A DNA stretch of 64,000 nucleotides. Source: an uncultured Lachnospiraceae bacterium (GTDB lineage Bacteria; Bacillota; Clostridia; Lachnospirales; Lachnospiraceae). Made by a program: the position numbers and the translations under genes. The DNA lies in NCBI GenBank assembly GCA_910576895.1, contig CAJTJZ010000003.1, forward strand, positions 67,222 through 131,221, in the 5' to 3' direction. This document shows, piece after piece, positions 17,396 to 25,187 of the stretch (positions within the stretch are counted from its first letter, which is position 1; the number at the start of each line of letters is the position of its first letter). Under the pieces are notes generated by a model. The model did not search any database, had not been told where the DNA came from, and saw nothing but the letters and a program-made list of their open reading frames with translations.

Positions 17396-18486
17396 ACAAA
17401 GCCTATAAATTCAGAATATACCCCAATTCAGAGCAATGTACGATGCTTGCCAAGACATTCGGTTGCGTGCGTTTTATCTACAATCAGATGTTATCGGATA
17501 AAATAAAGTATTATAAGGAAACGAAACAAAAGCTGAAGAATACTCCAGCACAGTACAAAAAGGAATTTAAGTGGCTGAAAGAGGTTGACAGTCTGGCTCT
17601 TGCAAATGCACAAATGAATTTGCAGAAAGCGTATAACAACTTTTTCCGAAGTCCGAAAACAGGTTTTCCGAAATTCAAGTCTAAGAAGTCTAACCGAAAG
17701 AGCTATACGACAAACTGTATAAACGGCAATATCTTTATTGAAAACGGTTATATCAAGCTGCCGAAAATCGGACTTGTAAAGCTGAAACAACATAGGATTA
17801 CACCGTCCGATTACAAGCTCAAATCTGTTACAATAAGTCAAAATCCGAGTGGAAAGTATTATGCAAGCGTTTTGTTTGAGTACGAAAATCAAGTACAAGA
17901 AAGAAAACGGCATCGCTTTTTGGGATTAGATTTTTCCATGCACGAGCTGTACAAAGACAGTAATGGCAATGAACCTGTATATCCAAGATATTACAGACAA
18001 GCCGAGAAGAAATTGAAACGTGAACAACGCAAACTTTCCAAAATGCAGAAAGGCTCTAAAAATCATGATAAACAGCGTATTAGAGTAGCTAACATGCATG
18101 AAAAAGTTGCGAATCAAAGAAAAGATTTCCTGCATAAATTATCAAGAAAAATGGCTGATACTTATGACTGTGTATGCGTTGAAAATCTTGATATGAAAGC
18201 TATGTCGCAGGCTCTTAATTTCGGCAAATCTGTGAGTGATAACGGTTGGGGAATGTTCATAACATATCTGAAGTATAAACTTGAAGATATGGGTAAACAG
18301 CTTGTAAAGGTAGATAAATTCTTTGCAAGCAGTCAGATATGCTCGTATTGTGGGTATAAGAATACAACAACAAAAAATCTGTCAGTCAGAGCGTGGGATT
18401 GCCCCGAATGCGGTACTCATCATGACCGTGATGTCAATGCTGCAATCAATATCAGAAATGAAGGTATGCGGTTAATAACTGTGTAA
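17392..18486 (+). CDS. tnpB: RNA-guided nuclease TnpB
   Basis: 364 residues from TTG 17392, with GAGGTG ahead and overlapping tnpA by four bases. The RuvC-like catalytic residues are present: Asp of FLGLDFSMHE (about 180), Glu of CVENLDM (about 264) and Asp of HDRDVNAAINI (about 346). A Cys4 zinc finger (CSYCGY ... CPECGT) lies before the last Asp. N-terminal helix-turn-helix (MNKAYKFRIYPN, FGCVRFIYNQML) is typical. TnpB uses an omega RNA from the element's right end to cut the donor site and keep the element. All hallmarks are intact; what is altered is the RNA region downstream. Confidence 0.93.
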   Translation: MNKAYKFRIYPNSEQCTMLAKTFGCVRFIYNQMLSDKIKYYKETKQKLKNTPAQYKKEFKWLKEVDSLALANAQMNLQKAYNNFFRSPKTGFPKFKSKKSNRKSYTTNCINGNIFIENGYIKLPKIGLVKLKQHRITPSDYKLKSVTISQNPSGKYYASVLFEYENQVQERKRHRFLGLDFSMHELYKDSNGNEPVYPRYYRQAEKKLKREQRKLSKMQKGSKNHDKQRIRVANMHEKVANQRKDFLHKLSRKMADTYDCVCVENLDMKAMSQALNFGKSVSDNGWGMFITYLKYKLEDMGKQLVKVDKFFASSQICSYCGYKNTTTKNLSVRAWDCPECGTHHDRDVNAAINIRNEGMRLITV

Positions 18487-18607
18487 ATGAAAAATCTAAG
18501 AACCGTGGGACACACGGGGTTAGCTCGCTTATGCTTAGTACAGTAGTGCTATCGAACGAGAACCGACTGTTCGCTTTGTGCGAAAGGAAGCCCCGCCTCT
18601 TTAGGTG
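18487..18607 (+). ncRNA. Probable TnpB omega RNA (right-end RNA) scaffold
   Basis: The sequence after tnpB is more GC-rich than its surroundings and folds into stems, for example CGAACGAGAACCGACTGTTCG-type pairings and GCCCCGCCT. In IS605 elements this right end is the guide RNA scaffold, with the guide read from the flank. Here a MITE separates the last hairpin arm from the true flank. Assigned by position and composition only. Confidence 0.5.
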
Positions 18608-18608
18608 G

Positions 18609-18731
18609 CAATGTCGTCAACTTAAGCGAGGATCTCTCTAATAAATAAAGAATGATATATTCTGAAACTGGTAGTTTTCTTAAATTTCACGAAAATTATA
18701 TTAGATGAAAATCCTTAAGTTGATGACATTG
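18609..18731. mobile_element. 123-bp MITE with IS231/IS4-like ends
   Basis: The terminal inverted repeats CAATGTCGTCAACTTAAG (18609-18626) and the complement of 18714-18731 agree at 17 of 18 bases. They resemble the IS231 terminal repeat recalled from the literature (ATCAACTTAAG core). The element is flanked by a perfect 10-bp target duplication, CTTTAGGTGG, at 18599-18608 and 18732-18741, as expected of IS4/IS231 transposition. It has no coding capacity. The target is the right-end hairpin of the IS605 element. Confidence 0.88.
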
Positions 18732-18754
18732 CTTTAGGTGGGGGAGGATGTCAC

Positions 18755-19036
18755 TATTTCTTCTTGTATATATATGGGGCGAACTGTGAAATTTTTTATT
18801 TTATTACATCGGACGTGATACCAGAAGAAAGATTCGCAATTCAAAAGAAATATGATACAGAAAAAGATTATACCTTTTACAAATTAGATAAAGTACTTCG
18901 AGAGGGGGCGGAGTATATTGTAGAGCAAAGCATTTGCATGAAAGAGCAATGTCAAAAATACGGCTTACTATATTTTGAAACAGCAAGAGATAGAGAGAAA
19001 ACATTCTACCATTTTTTACAAGATTTCAATAATTAA
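18755..19036 (+). pseudogene. 5'-truncated gene remnant, possibly nucleotide-binding kinase
   Basis: The frame is open from the IS right end (about 18755) to the stop at 19036 and encodes CEIFYFITSDVIPEERFAIQ ... KYGLLYFETARDREKTFYHF. The end resembles the lid and C-terminal part of P-loop kinases annotated as AAA or shikimate/cytidylate-kinase-like proteins (KYG-x-Y-DT-x-R motif), which is only a suggestion. No P-loop, promoter or convincing ribosome site remains, and the 5' part is not found on the other side of the IS. Interpreted as a remnant left by the insertion and a deletion. Confidence 0.6.
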
Positions 19037-19121
19037 TAAACGAAAAAACAGTCAAATAAATTTCCATTTATTCTGAGAATGGCATTAAACATAGAAAATA
19101 AAAACTGAGTATTGTTTACAC

Positions 19122-19150
19122 TTGAAATTGTATTATGATTGTGGTATATT
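19122..19150 (+). promoter_or_regulatory. Promoter of small antitoxin-like gene
   Basis: TTGAAA (19122-19127) and TATATT (19145-19150) are 17 bases apart, 64 bases ahead of the start at 19214. Confidence 0.65.
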
Positions 19151-19213
19151 CTATACAAATTAAATCAATAGAATAAACGATAACGTAAATTATAAAAAGT
19201 GAGGAATTTAAAA

Positions 19214-19366
19214 ATGAGTGAAAGAGAAAGAGTATATCAATTATTAGATACTGTACCAGATAGTAAAATTTCTTATTTGATTGGATATATACAGGGATTA
19301 ACAATAGACAATGAAGAAATACCAAACGAAGAAACTATAGCAGCTATGGAGGAACTTGAAAATTGA
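19214..19366 (+). CDS. Short antitoxin-like protein (50 aa)
   Basis: ATG 19214 follows a GTGAGGA ribosome site. The product, beginning MSERERVYQLLDTVPDSKIS and ending EETIAAMEELEN, resembles the N-terminal half of addiction-module antitoxins common in Clostridia (opening with a helix, then YLIGYIQGL and a Pro-Asn-Glu-x-Thr motif). Those usually run another 20-30 residues that wrap the toxin, so this one may be truncated. No toxin gene follows; the next gene starts 15 bases later and encodes an unrelated protein, perhaps cotranscribed. Confidence 0.55.
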   Translation: MSERERVYQLLDTVPDSKISYLIGYIQGLTIDNEEIPNEETIAAMEELEN

Positions 19367-19381
19367 AAGGAGAATATAAAG

Positions 19382-20029
19382 ATGGAGAAGATGTTAGTAA
19401 CGCAAGCTCTTGATGAAAGAGATTTGCTTGTAAAAAAGATTTCAAGCAAGATTAAGAGTGCAGATTTTATTGCTGCGATTCGTCATAATGAAGAAAGAGT
19501 ATTTAATGGTCAATTTGCTCGTAAAGAATTTGAAGAACGTGCAGCTTCTCAGTTTCAGCAGATTAAAGATTTAGTTGCAAGATATGAACGGATTGATGCT
19601 GCAATTATCAATTCAAATGCAAATACTTTTGTTGAGGTTGCTGATAGGAAGTATAGTATTGCGGCTGCGATTGCCCTTAGATCGAGATTAAAGGGAACTT
19701 CTGCTATTACTGATTTTGATTCTTTGCTTATTCAGAAAATGCAACAAGCTTATAATGATGCAATACATATTGTTGATGTGCAGAATCAGCGTGTTCAGAC
19801 TTCGGCAGAGTCCATGCGTAATAGTATTCTTGGAAAAGATTCTAAAGTAAAGGATGATTCTCCTTTAGATGTGGTTGATGTGTATGTAAAAGAGAATAGC
19901 TTTGAGCTGATTGATCCTTTAAGTTTAAAACAGAAGATGGAGTCTTTAATGGAAAGTAGAAGTGCTCTGCTTCGTGAATTGGATACGGCAATTAAAGTAT
20001 CCAATGCTACGACAATGATTGAATTTTAA
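19382..20029 (+). CDS. Uncharacterised helical protein (215 aa)
   Basis: ATG 19382 with AAAGGAG ahead; ATG 19391 is an alternative. The first helix (MLVTQALDERDLLVKKISSKI) resembles small DUF6847/DIP1984-type proteins that open with a coiled coil, but this is a weak likeness from memory. The protein is soluble, mainly alpha-helical, and its codon use is less A-biased and more T-ending than its neighbours', which fits a separate origin. It lies just upstream of a tRNA-like gene. No function can be proposed. Confidence 0.65.
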   Translation: MEKMLVTQALDERDLLVKKISSKIKSADFIAAIRHNEERVFNGQFARKEFEERAASQFQQIKDLVARYERIDAAIINSNANTFVEVADRKYSIAAAIALRSRLKGTSAITDFDSLLIQKMQQAYNDAIHIVDVQNQRVQTSAESMRNSILGKDSKVKDDSPLDVVDVYVKENSFELIDPLSLKQKMESLMESRSALLRELDTAIKVSNATTMIEF

Positions 20030-20107
20030 TTTCCTTGTCTGCAATACGAAAACTCTAAATTCGGTTCTCCCTTGTGGCGGGATTATTCCACAGTTTGGAA
20101 TGGCTTT

Positions 20108-20182
20108 GTCGAAATGGCTCAATGGTTAGAGCATCTGATAGCTAATCAGAAAGTGAGGGTTCGAATCCCTTTTTCGAGACCA
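20108..20182 (+). tRNA. Atypical tRNA, GCU at the anticodon position
   Basis: A full cloverleaf can be drawn: acceptor GTCGAAA/TTTCGAG (six of seven pairs, G1-G72 mismatched), D stem GCTC/GAGC with GG in the loop, anticodon stem TCTGA/TCAGA, a four-base variable loop, T arm GAGGG-TTCGAAT-CCCTT, discriminator A and an encoded CCA. The seven-base loop TAGCTAA puts GCT at positions 34-36, which would read Ser codons, but the variable arm is class I and position 33 is A instead of the near-universal U. It could be a real but divergent tRNA, a suppressor-like one, or a decayed copy. Confidence 0.55.
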
Positions 20183-20779
20183 AATATAGTTCAGTGTACA
20201 ATGGAAGCAAAACTTTCTAGGTAAAGAATGCTAGTCCTGTACATTTGAGAGGTTTTTTGTTTTTCGTGAATTGTTTTTGATTTTTTGTTTTTTGTGATTT
20301 GTTTTATCTTCAACGGTTTTTTGTTTTTTGTGAACGATTTTGTAGGTATCATCTTGGTATCGAAATCCATGAGAATGGTTGAGCTGGAATCGTATAGCCT
20401 TGAGTTTCCACATGGCTGTATTGTAGACAATGTAATGTATAATATAACAGGTAGTTGTGCAATAGTAAATACTTGTTTTATGTTACAAGCTAACGATCCT
20501 ATTAGAAGTAAGAAAAAGGATGGTTAGCTTTTTTATTATTTGTTAAAAAATGCTATGAAATTTTTTCAAGATAGTTTTTCTTAAATTTTGGATAAAATTA
20601 GAAATTTTTTTCTCTTTATACTTTTTTGTCTATTTTTCACAAAATCTATAAAAAAAGATTAACATTTGCTGATCTATGTGCTATAATAGGGCAGTATGTA
20701 AAAAAGCACAATATAGAAATATAAAATATCTATTTGTGTCTTAAAAAACAAATTATGAAAGGAAAGAGGGTAAGAGAGT
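20183..20779. other. Intergenic: T-rich repeats, terminator, rnf promoter
   Basis: Three copies of an 18-base T-rich motif, TTTTTTGTTTTTYGTGAW, start at 20253, 20281 and 20317. A stem-loop terminator follows (AAGCTAAC at 20487 with GTTAGCTT at 20523-20530, then T residues), although no gene ends here. The rnf promoter is listed separately. An 80-codon open frame at 20285-20527 has no ribosome site and looks accidental. Confidence 0.6.
20659..20687 (+). promoter_or_regulatory. Promoter of the rnf operon
   Basis: TTAACA (20659-20664) and an extended -10 TGCTATAAT (TATAAT at 20682-20687) with 17-base spacing. This gives an ~85-base leader before rnfC. Confidence 0.8.
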
Positions 20780-22108
20780 ATGGCGGCAACATTTCAACAG
20801 GGGGGGATCCATCCTTTTGAAGGGAAGGATTTGTCCAAGGATTTGCCAATCAAGGTTGTCATGCCGGAAGGAGATCTGGTATACCCGATGTCGCAGCATA
20901 TTGGTGCTCCAGCAAAGCCGATTGTCCAAAAAGGAGATAGAGTGCTTGTTGGGCAGAAAATTGCGGAAAAAGGCGGATTTATCTCGGCAAATATCAGCAG
21001 CTCTGTATCGGGAACGGTAAAGGCAATCGAACCAAGACTGGTGACAAACGGTTCTTACTGTAATTGTATTATTGTTGAAAATGACAAGAAATATGAAACA
21101 GTAGAAGGGTTTGGACAAGACAGAGATTATACGAAAATGTCAAAAGAGGACATTATCAAAGCAGTAGAGGAAGCCGGTATTGTAGGACTTGGAGGTGCAG
21201 GGTTTCCAACACATGTAAAACTTTCACCAAAAAATCCAGATCAGATTGATTATGTATTAGTGAATGGTGCAGAATGTGAACCATATCTTACTTCTGATTA
21301 TAGATTAATGTTGGAAGAACCAGAAAAGGTAGTTGGCGGTCTGAAAGTTATGGTCAGTCTATTTCCAAAGGCAAAAGGTGTGATAGGTATTGAGGATAAC
21401 AAACCAGATGCGATTGCAAAGCTAGAGGAACTTGTAAGAAATGAGGATAGAATTGAAGTTTGCCCATTAAAAACAAAGTATCCGCAGGGTGCAGAACGTC
21501 AAGTAATTTATGCAATTACAGGAAGAAAGATTAATGTATCAAAGCTTCCGGCTGATGTAGGATGCGTTGTAGATAATGTAGATACCGTCATTGGAATTTA
21601 TAATGCAGTCTGCAAAAATATTCCTTTGATTCGTAAAATTGTTACGGTGACAGGAGATGCTGTAAAAACACCACAAAATTTCAATGTCCGTACAGGAACA
21701 ACCTATCAACAAGTATTAAAAGAGGCAGGCGGTTTCCGCGAGCAGCCAGAAAAAATTATTTCTGGCGGTCCTATGATGGGTATGGCATTGTTTGACTTAA
21801 ATGTACCAATTGGAAAGACAAGTTCTGCTTTGCTTTGCCTGACAAGAGATAATGTAGCAGAATTAGAACCATCTGCTTGTATTCGTTGTGGACGTTGTGT
21901 TGCAGCCTGTCCAAGCAATTTAGTACCGCAGAAAATGATGGAATATGCGGAAGCAAATAATGTAGAAGGTTTTATTGGTATTAATGGTACAGAATGTTAT
22001 CAGTGCGGAAGCTGTACTTATGTCTGTCCTGCAAAACGTCAATTGACACAGGCATTTAAACACGCCGTTGGCAGTGCAAAGGCATTCCAAGCAGCACAAA
22101 AGAAATAA
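20780..22108 (+). CDS. rnfC: Rnf complex subunit RnfC
   Basis: 442 residues, first gene of rnfCDGEAB. RnfC is the peripheral subunit that carries FMN and Fe-S clusters and is the NADH-side module of ferredoxin:NAD+ oxidoreductase. Visible are the N-terminal barrel-sandwich region (GGIHPFEGKDLSKDLPIK), the glycine-rich nucleotide-binding stretch GIVGLGGAGFPTHVKL, the SLBB region, and two 4Fe-4S motifs, CIRCGRCVAACP and CYQCGSCTYVCP, at about residues 370-420. It ends in an Ala-rich tail. Length fits clostridial RnfC, which lacks the long repeats of the proteobacterial form. Confidence 0.95.
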   Translation: MAATFQQGGIHPFEGKDLSKDLPIKVVMPEGDLVYPMSQHIGAPAKPIVQKGDRVLVGQKIAEKGGFISANISSSVSGTVKAIEPRLVTNGSYCNCIIVENDKKYETVEGFGQDRDYTKMSKEDIIKAVEEAGIVGLGGAGFPTHVKLSPKNPDQIDYVLVNGAECEPYLTSDYRLMLEEPEKVVGGLKVMVSLFPKAKGVIGIEDNKPDAIAKLEELVRNEDRIEVCPLKTKYPQGAERQVIYAITGRKINVSKLPADVGCVVDNVDTVIGIYNAVCKNIPLIRKIVTVTGDAVKTPQNFNVRTGTTYQQVLKEAGGFREQPEKIISGGPMMGMALFDLNVPIGKTSSALLCLTRDNVAELEPSACIRCGRCVAACPSNLVPQKMMEYAEANNVEGFIGINGTECYQCGSCTYVCPAKRQLTQAFKHAVGSAKAFQAAQKK

Positions 22109-22149
22109 AGAAAAAAATTGCCATTTTTTGTGGCAGAATGGAGGAAAAC

Positions 22150-23169
22150 GTGAGCGATTTATTAAATGTATCTTCCTCGCCGCACGTCAGAAGCAAGGAT
22201 ACAACAGCATCGATTATGCGTGATGTTGTGATTGCCCTGATTCCGGCAGCAGTTTTTGGTGTATATAATTTCGGGCTTCGTGCCTTAATGATTATTCTTA
22301 TCTGTGTGGCGAGTTGTGTAGTAACTGAGTATCTTTTTGAAAAAGGCATGAAAAGGAAAATTACAATTGGTGATTATAGTGCCGTTGTCACTGGCATGAT
22401 CCTTGCCATGAATCTTCCTGCTTCTGTGCCATTTTGGATGCCAATCATTGGCGGTGTTTTTGCTATTTTAATTGTAAAACAGTTATTTGGCGGACTTGGA
22501 CAAAATTTTATGAATCCAGCACTTGCAGGAAGATGTTTCTTAATGATTTCCTTTGCAGGACGTATGACAAGTTTTGCTGTAGAAAAAGGAAATGCATTAT
22601 TACAAGGTGCTATGGGTATTGATGGTTTTTCCGGTGCAACACCACTTGCACTTGTAGAAAACGCAGAAAATAGCAAGGCAGCACTTGCTGTTGCTGACAG
22701 TGGCGTTGATGTGCTTCAAATGTTTCTTGGAACAACGGCAGGAACGATTGGAGAAACAAGTGTGATTGCACTTTTAATTGGAGCTATCTATATGATTTAC
22801 AAAAAAGTGATTAGTCCAAAGATTCCATGTATTTATATCTTGACAACTTTAATCTTTATGGCATTGTTTGGAGGACATTTATCTACTGGAGATCTTCCAA
22901 TCTTTCTTTTCGCACAATTATGCGGCGGCGGTTTGATGTTTGGTGCTTTCTTTATGGCAACAGATTATGTTACCAGTCCAATTACACCAAAAGGACAAAT
23001 TGTATTTGCTGTTTGCCTTGGACTTCTTACTGGTATTTTCCGGGCATTTGGACCATCTGCAGAGGGTGTTTCTTATGCAATTATTCTTTGCAATCTTCTT
23101 GTACCTTTAATTGAAAAGGTAACAATGCCAGTAGCATTTGGAAGGGAGGACGAAAAGAATGGAAAGTAA
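22150..23169 (+). CDS. rnfD: Rnf complex subunit RnfD
   Basis: 339 residues from GTG 22150, five bases after GGAGG; an ATG at 22138 overlaps that site and is less likely. About nine membrane helices. The conserved N-terminus SSSPHVRSKDTTASIMRDV and the FSGATPLA motif, whose Thr carries covalently bound FMN, are present at about residue 160. RnfD helps form the ion-translocating membrane core. A small hairpin (TGCCA-TTTTTTG-TGGCA) lies in the 41-base gap after rnfC. Its last bases overlap the true start of rnfG. Confidence 0.93.
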   Translation: MSDLLNVSSSPHVRSKDTTASIMRDVVIALIPAAVFGVYNFGLRALMIILICVASCVVTEYLFEKGMKRKITIGDYSAVVTGMILAMNLPASVPFWMPIIGGVFAILIVKQLFGGLGQNFMNPALAGRCFLMISFAGRMTSFAVEKGNALLQGAMGIDGFSGATPLALVENAENSKAALAVADSGVDVLQMFLGTTAGTIGETSVIALLIGAIYMIYKKVISPKIPCIYILTTLIFMALFGGHLSTGDLPIFLFAQLCGGGLMFGAFFMATDYVTSPITPKGQIVFAVCLGLLTGIFRAFGPSAEGVSYAIILCNLLVPLIEKVTMPVAFGREDEKNGK

Positions 23170-23793
23170 TACAATAAAAAAGATACAGCGATTCTTGTGA
23201 TTATTACATTGATTGTTGGTTTCCTTTTGGGTGCTGTCAATATGGTAACAAAAGAACCAATTGCAGCAGCAGAACAGAAAGCAACAAATGAAGCGTATGC
23301 TGTTGTTATGGAAAATGCGGAATTTTCCGATTCCCTTACAGATATTGTTAGTGAAGCAGAAACAAAATATACCAATGCTGTGATTCTTGATTGCAGAGAA
23401 GCATCAAAGGATGGGGCTGTCTTTGGATGGGTTGTAAAATTAAATGCAACGAAGGGATATGGCGGTAATGTTGGTCTTGTGATTGGTTTTGATACTGAAG
23501 GGACAATTACAGGATTTACGGTATTATCTGCAGATAAAGAAACACCGGGACTTGGTGCAAATTGTACACAGGAAAGCTTTACTTCCCAGTTTACAGGAAA
23601 AAATGCAGGGGATGGAAATTATACACTCTATAAAGCAAGTGATACAAAACCAGAAGATATGTCAGCAGGTATTGATGCGATTACAAGTGCAACCATTACA
23701 AGTAGTGCTGTAACAGATGCAGTCAATGCAGCAAATAAATTTGTAAGAGAATATTGTATGACTGGAAATTCGGAGGTGAGTGTAGATGAATAA
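23159..23793 (+). pseudogene. rnfG: Rnf subunit RnfG, frameshifted near its start
   Basis: The start is clearly ATG 23159: GGGAGG lies nine bases ahead and it opens MESNTIKK. In that frame a stop follows after 13 codons. Inserting one A in the A6 run at 23176-23181 restores MESNTIKKDTAILVIITLI, the canonical RnfG signal-anchor. The rest is intact, including the flavinylation motif DAITSATITS (Thr-linked FMN) near the C-terminus. The intact part (from GTG 23197, about 198 residues) begins inside the membrane helix and has no ribosome site. Either a sequencing error, ribosomal or RNA-polymerase slippage on the A run, or a real lesion in an otherwise perfect operon. Confidence 0.85.
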
Positions 23794-24580
23794 TTGTACA
23801 GAGCGTTTGTACAACGGTATTATAAAAGAAAATCCTACGTTTGTTCTGATGCTTGGTATGTGTCCAACTTTGGCAACAACAACATCAGCAATCAATGGAT
23901 TAAGTATGGGCTTAACAACAACAGTTGTACTTGCAGCCAGTAATGCACTGATTTCCTGTCTGCGAAAGATTATACCAGATAAAGTCCGCATTCCGGCTTA
24001 TATTGTAGTAGTAGCTTCCTTAGTAACAATTGTACAACTTCTTTTAAAGGCATATCTTCCTTCTGTAAATAATGCCTTGGGACTTTATATTCCATTGATT
24101 GTTGTAAACTGTATTATTCTTGGACGTGCAGAGTCCTATGCATCAAAAAATAGTGTTGTGCCGTCTTTATTTGATGGTATTGGTATGGGGCTTGGATTTA
24201 CCTTTGGACTTACTTGTATTGGTATTGTGCGGGAAATTTTAGGAAGCGGCTCTATTTTTAATTTCCGTTTTTGGCCAGAAAATTTTGATACTGTCTCCAT
24301 TTTTGTTATGGCACCGGGTGCTTTCTTTGTACTTGCTTGTTTGACAGCATTACAGAATAAATTACAGATGCCAAGTGCTACCAATATTACAGGCCCTCAA
24401 ATGGCTTGTGGCGGAAATTGTGCATCTTGTCATGGACATGATTGTGCTGCAAATAAAGGACTTTTTGAAGCAGAACGTGCTGCTGCAAAAGCAGAAAAGG
24501 CAAGAAAAGCAAAAGAGGCAGCAGAGGCAAAGAAAGCAGCAGCACTTGCAAAAGCTGCAGAACAAAAGAAGGGGGATTGA
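23786..24580 (+). CDS. rnfE: Rnf complex subunit RnfE
   Basis: 264 residues, starting eight bases inside rnfG. Six membrane helices of the Rnf/Nqr A/E fold, with the conserved ENPTFVLMLGMCPTLATT and the Cys-containing half-helices that bind the membrane-embedded 2Fe-2S cluster shared with RnfA. The C-terminal extension is unusual but typical of Lachnospiraceae versions: a Cys/His cluster (CGGNCASCHGHDC) followed by a 50-residue Ala/Lys-rich helix. The cluster might bind a metal; this is inference. Confidence 0.93.
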   Translation: MNNCTERLYNGIIKENPTFVLMLGMCPTLATTTSAINGLSMGLTTTVVLAASNALISCLRKIIPDKVRIPAYIVVVASLVTIVQLLLKAYLPSVNNALGLYIPLIVVNCIILGRAESYASKNSVVPSLFDGIGMGLGFTFGLTCIGIVREILGSGSIFNFRFWPENFDTVSIFVMAPGAFFVLACLTALQNKLQMPSATNITGPQMACGGNCASCHGHDCAANKGLFEAERAAAKAEKARKAKEAAEAKKAAALAKAAEQKKGD

Positions 24581-24587
24581 TTAGATT

Positions 24588-25172
24588 ATGAGTCAGTTAA
24601 TACTATTATTTATCAGCTCCATGCTTGTTTCCAATGTTGTATTAAGTCAGTTTTTAGGAATTTGTCCTTTCCTTGGTGTATCAAAAAAGACAGAAACTGC
24701 CGCAGGTATGGGTGCTGCTGTTATTTTTGTTATTGCAATTGCTGCAGCAATTACATGGCCAATTAACCATTTTCTACTTGTACCAAATGAAGCAGAATAT
24801 CTTCAAACGATTGTATTTATTCTTGTTATTGCAGGACTTGTACAATTTGTAGAAATGGTTTTAAAGAAAATGATGCCAGCATTGTATGAATCGTTAGGAG
24901 TATTTCTTCCACTGATTACAACAAACTGTGCTGTGCTTGGTGTTGCAAGCAATAATGCATCTAATTATCCAGATGATTTTATTATGAGTATGTTTTATGC
25001 TGTTGGTACTGCATTTGGTTTCTTTATTGCAATTGTATTAATGGCAAGTATTCGTGAGAGGATTGAAAATAATGATATTCCAGAATCTTTTAAAGGTTCT
25101 CCCATTGTCCTGATTACAGCTGGTCTTATGGCAATTGCATTCTGTGGCTTCTCAGGGCTGATTAAATTATAA
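24588..25172 (+). CDS. rnfA: Rnf complex subunit RnfA
   Basis: 194 residues, six membrane helices, inverted in topology to its paralogue RnfE. The conserved stretches LSQFLGICPFLGVSKK and LITTNCAVLGVA each hold a Cys that ligates the intramembrane iron-sulfur cluster passing electrons through the membrane. Seven bases separate it from rnfE. Confidence 0.95.
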   Translation: MSQLILLFISSMLVSNVVLSQFLGICPFLGVSKKTETAAGMGAAVIFVIAIAAAITWPINHFLLVPNEAEYLQTIVFILVIAGLVQFVEMVLKKMMPALYESLGVFLPLITTNCAVLGVASNNASNYPDDFIMSMFYAVGTAFGFFIAIVLMASIRERIENNDIPESFKGSPIVLITAGLMAIAFCGFSGLIKL

Positions 25173-25187
25173 AAGGAGGAGTAGAAA

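Larger units (their letters stand above)
16850..18754 (+). mobile_element. IS200/IS605-family element (tnpA + tnpB)
   Basis: The left end carries the subterminal hairpin CCCCACTT-CTA-AAGTGGGG (16862-16880). The right end carried CCCCGCCTCTTTAGGTGGGG, now split by a MITE at 18609-18731, and ends near TCAC (18751-18754). Limits are approximate, since these elements have no terminal inverted repeats or target duplication. Transposition is by single-strand peel-and-paste through TnpA. The right flank is the middle of a gene remnant, so the insertion accompanied gene loss. Confidence 0.85.

Noticed and set aside
20108..20182. tRNA-like gene taken as an attachment site of an integrated element
   Set aside because: No integrase gene nearby and no second copy of the tRNA 3' end within the window.
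20253..20334. Repeats considered as a CRISPR array
   Set aside because: Only three short, imperfect T-rich units with unequal 10- and 18-base gaps; too short and too irregular for repeats with spacers.
20285..20527. 80-codon open frame upstream of rnf
   Set aside because: No ribosome site, runs through T-rich repeats and a terminator stem; no recognisable protein features.
21706..21918. Minus-strand open frames inside rnfC and other rnf genes
   Set aside because: Shadows of strongly coding plus-strand genes; no start signals.
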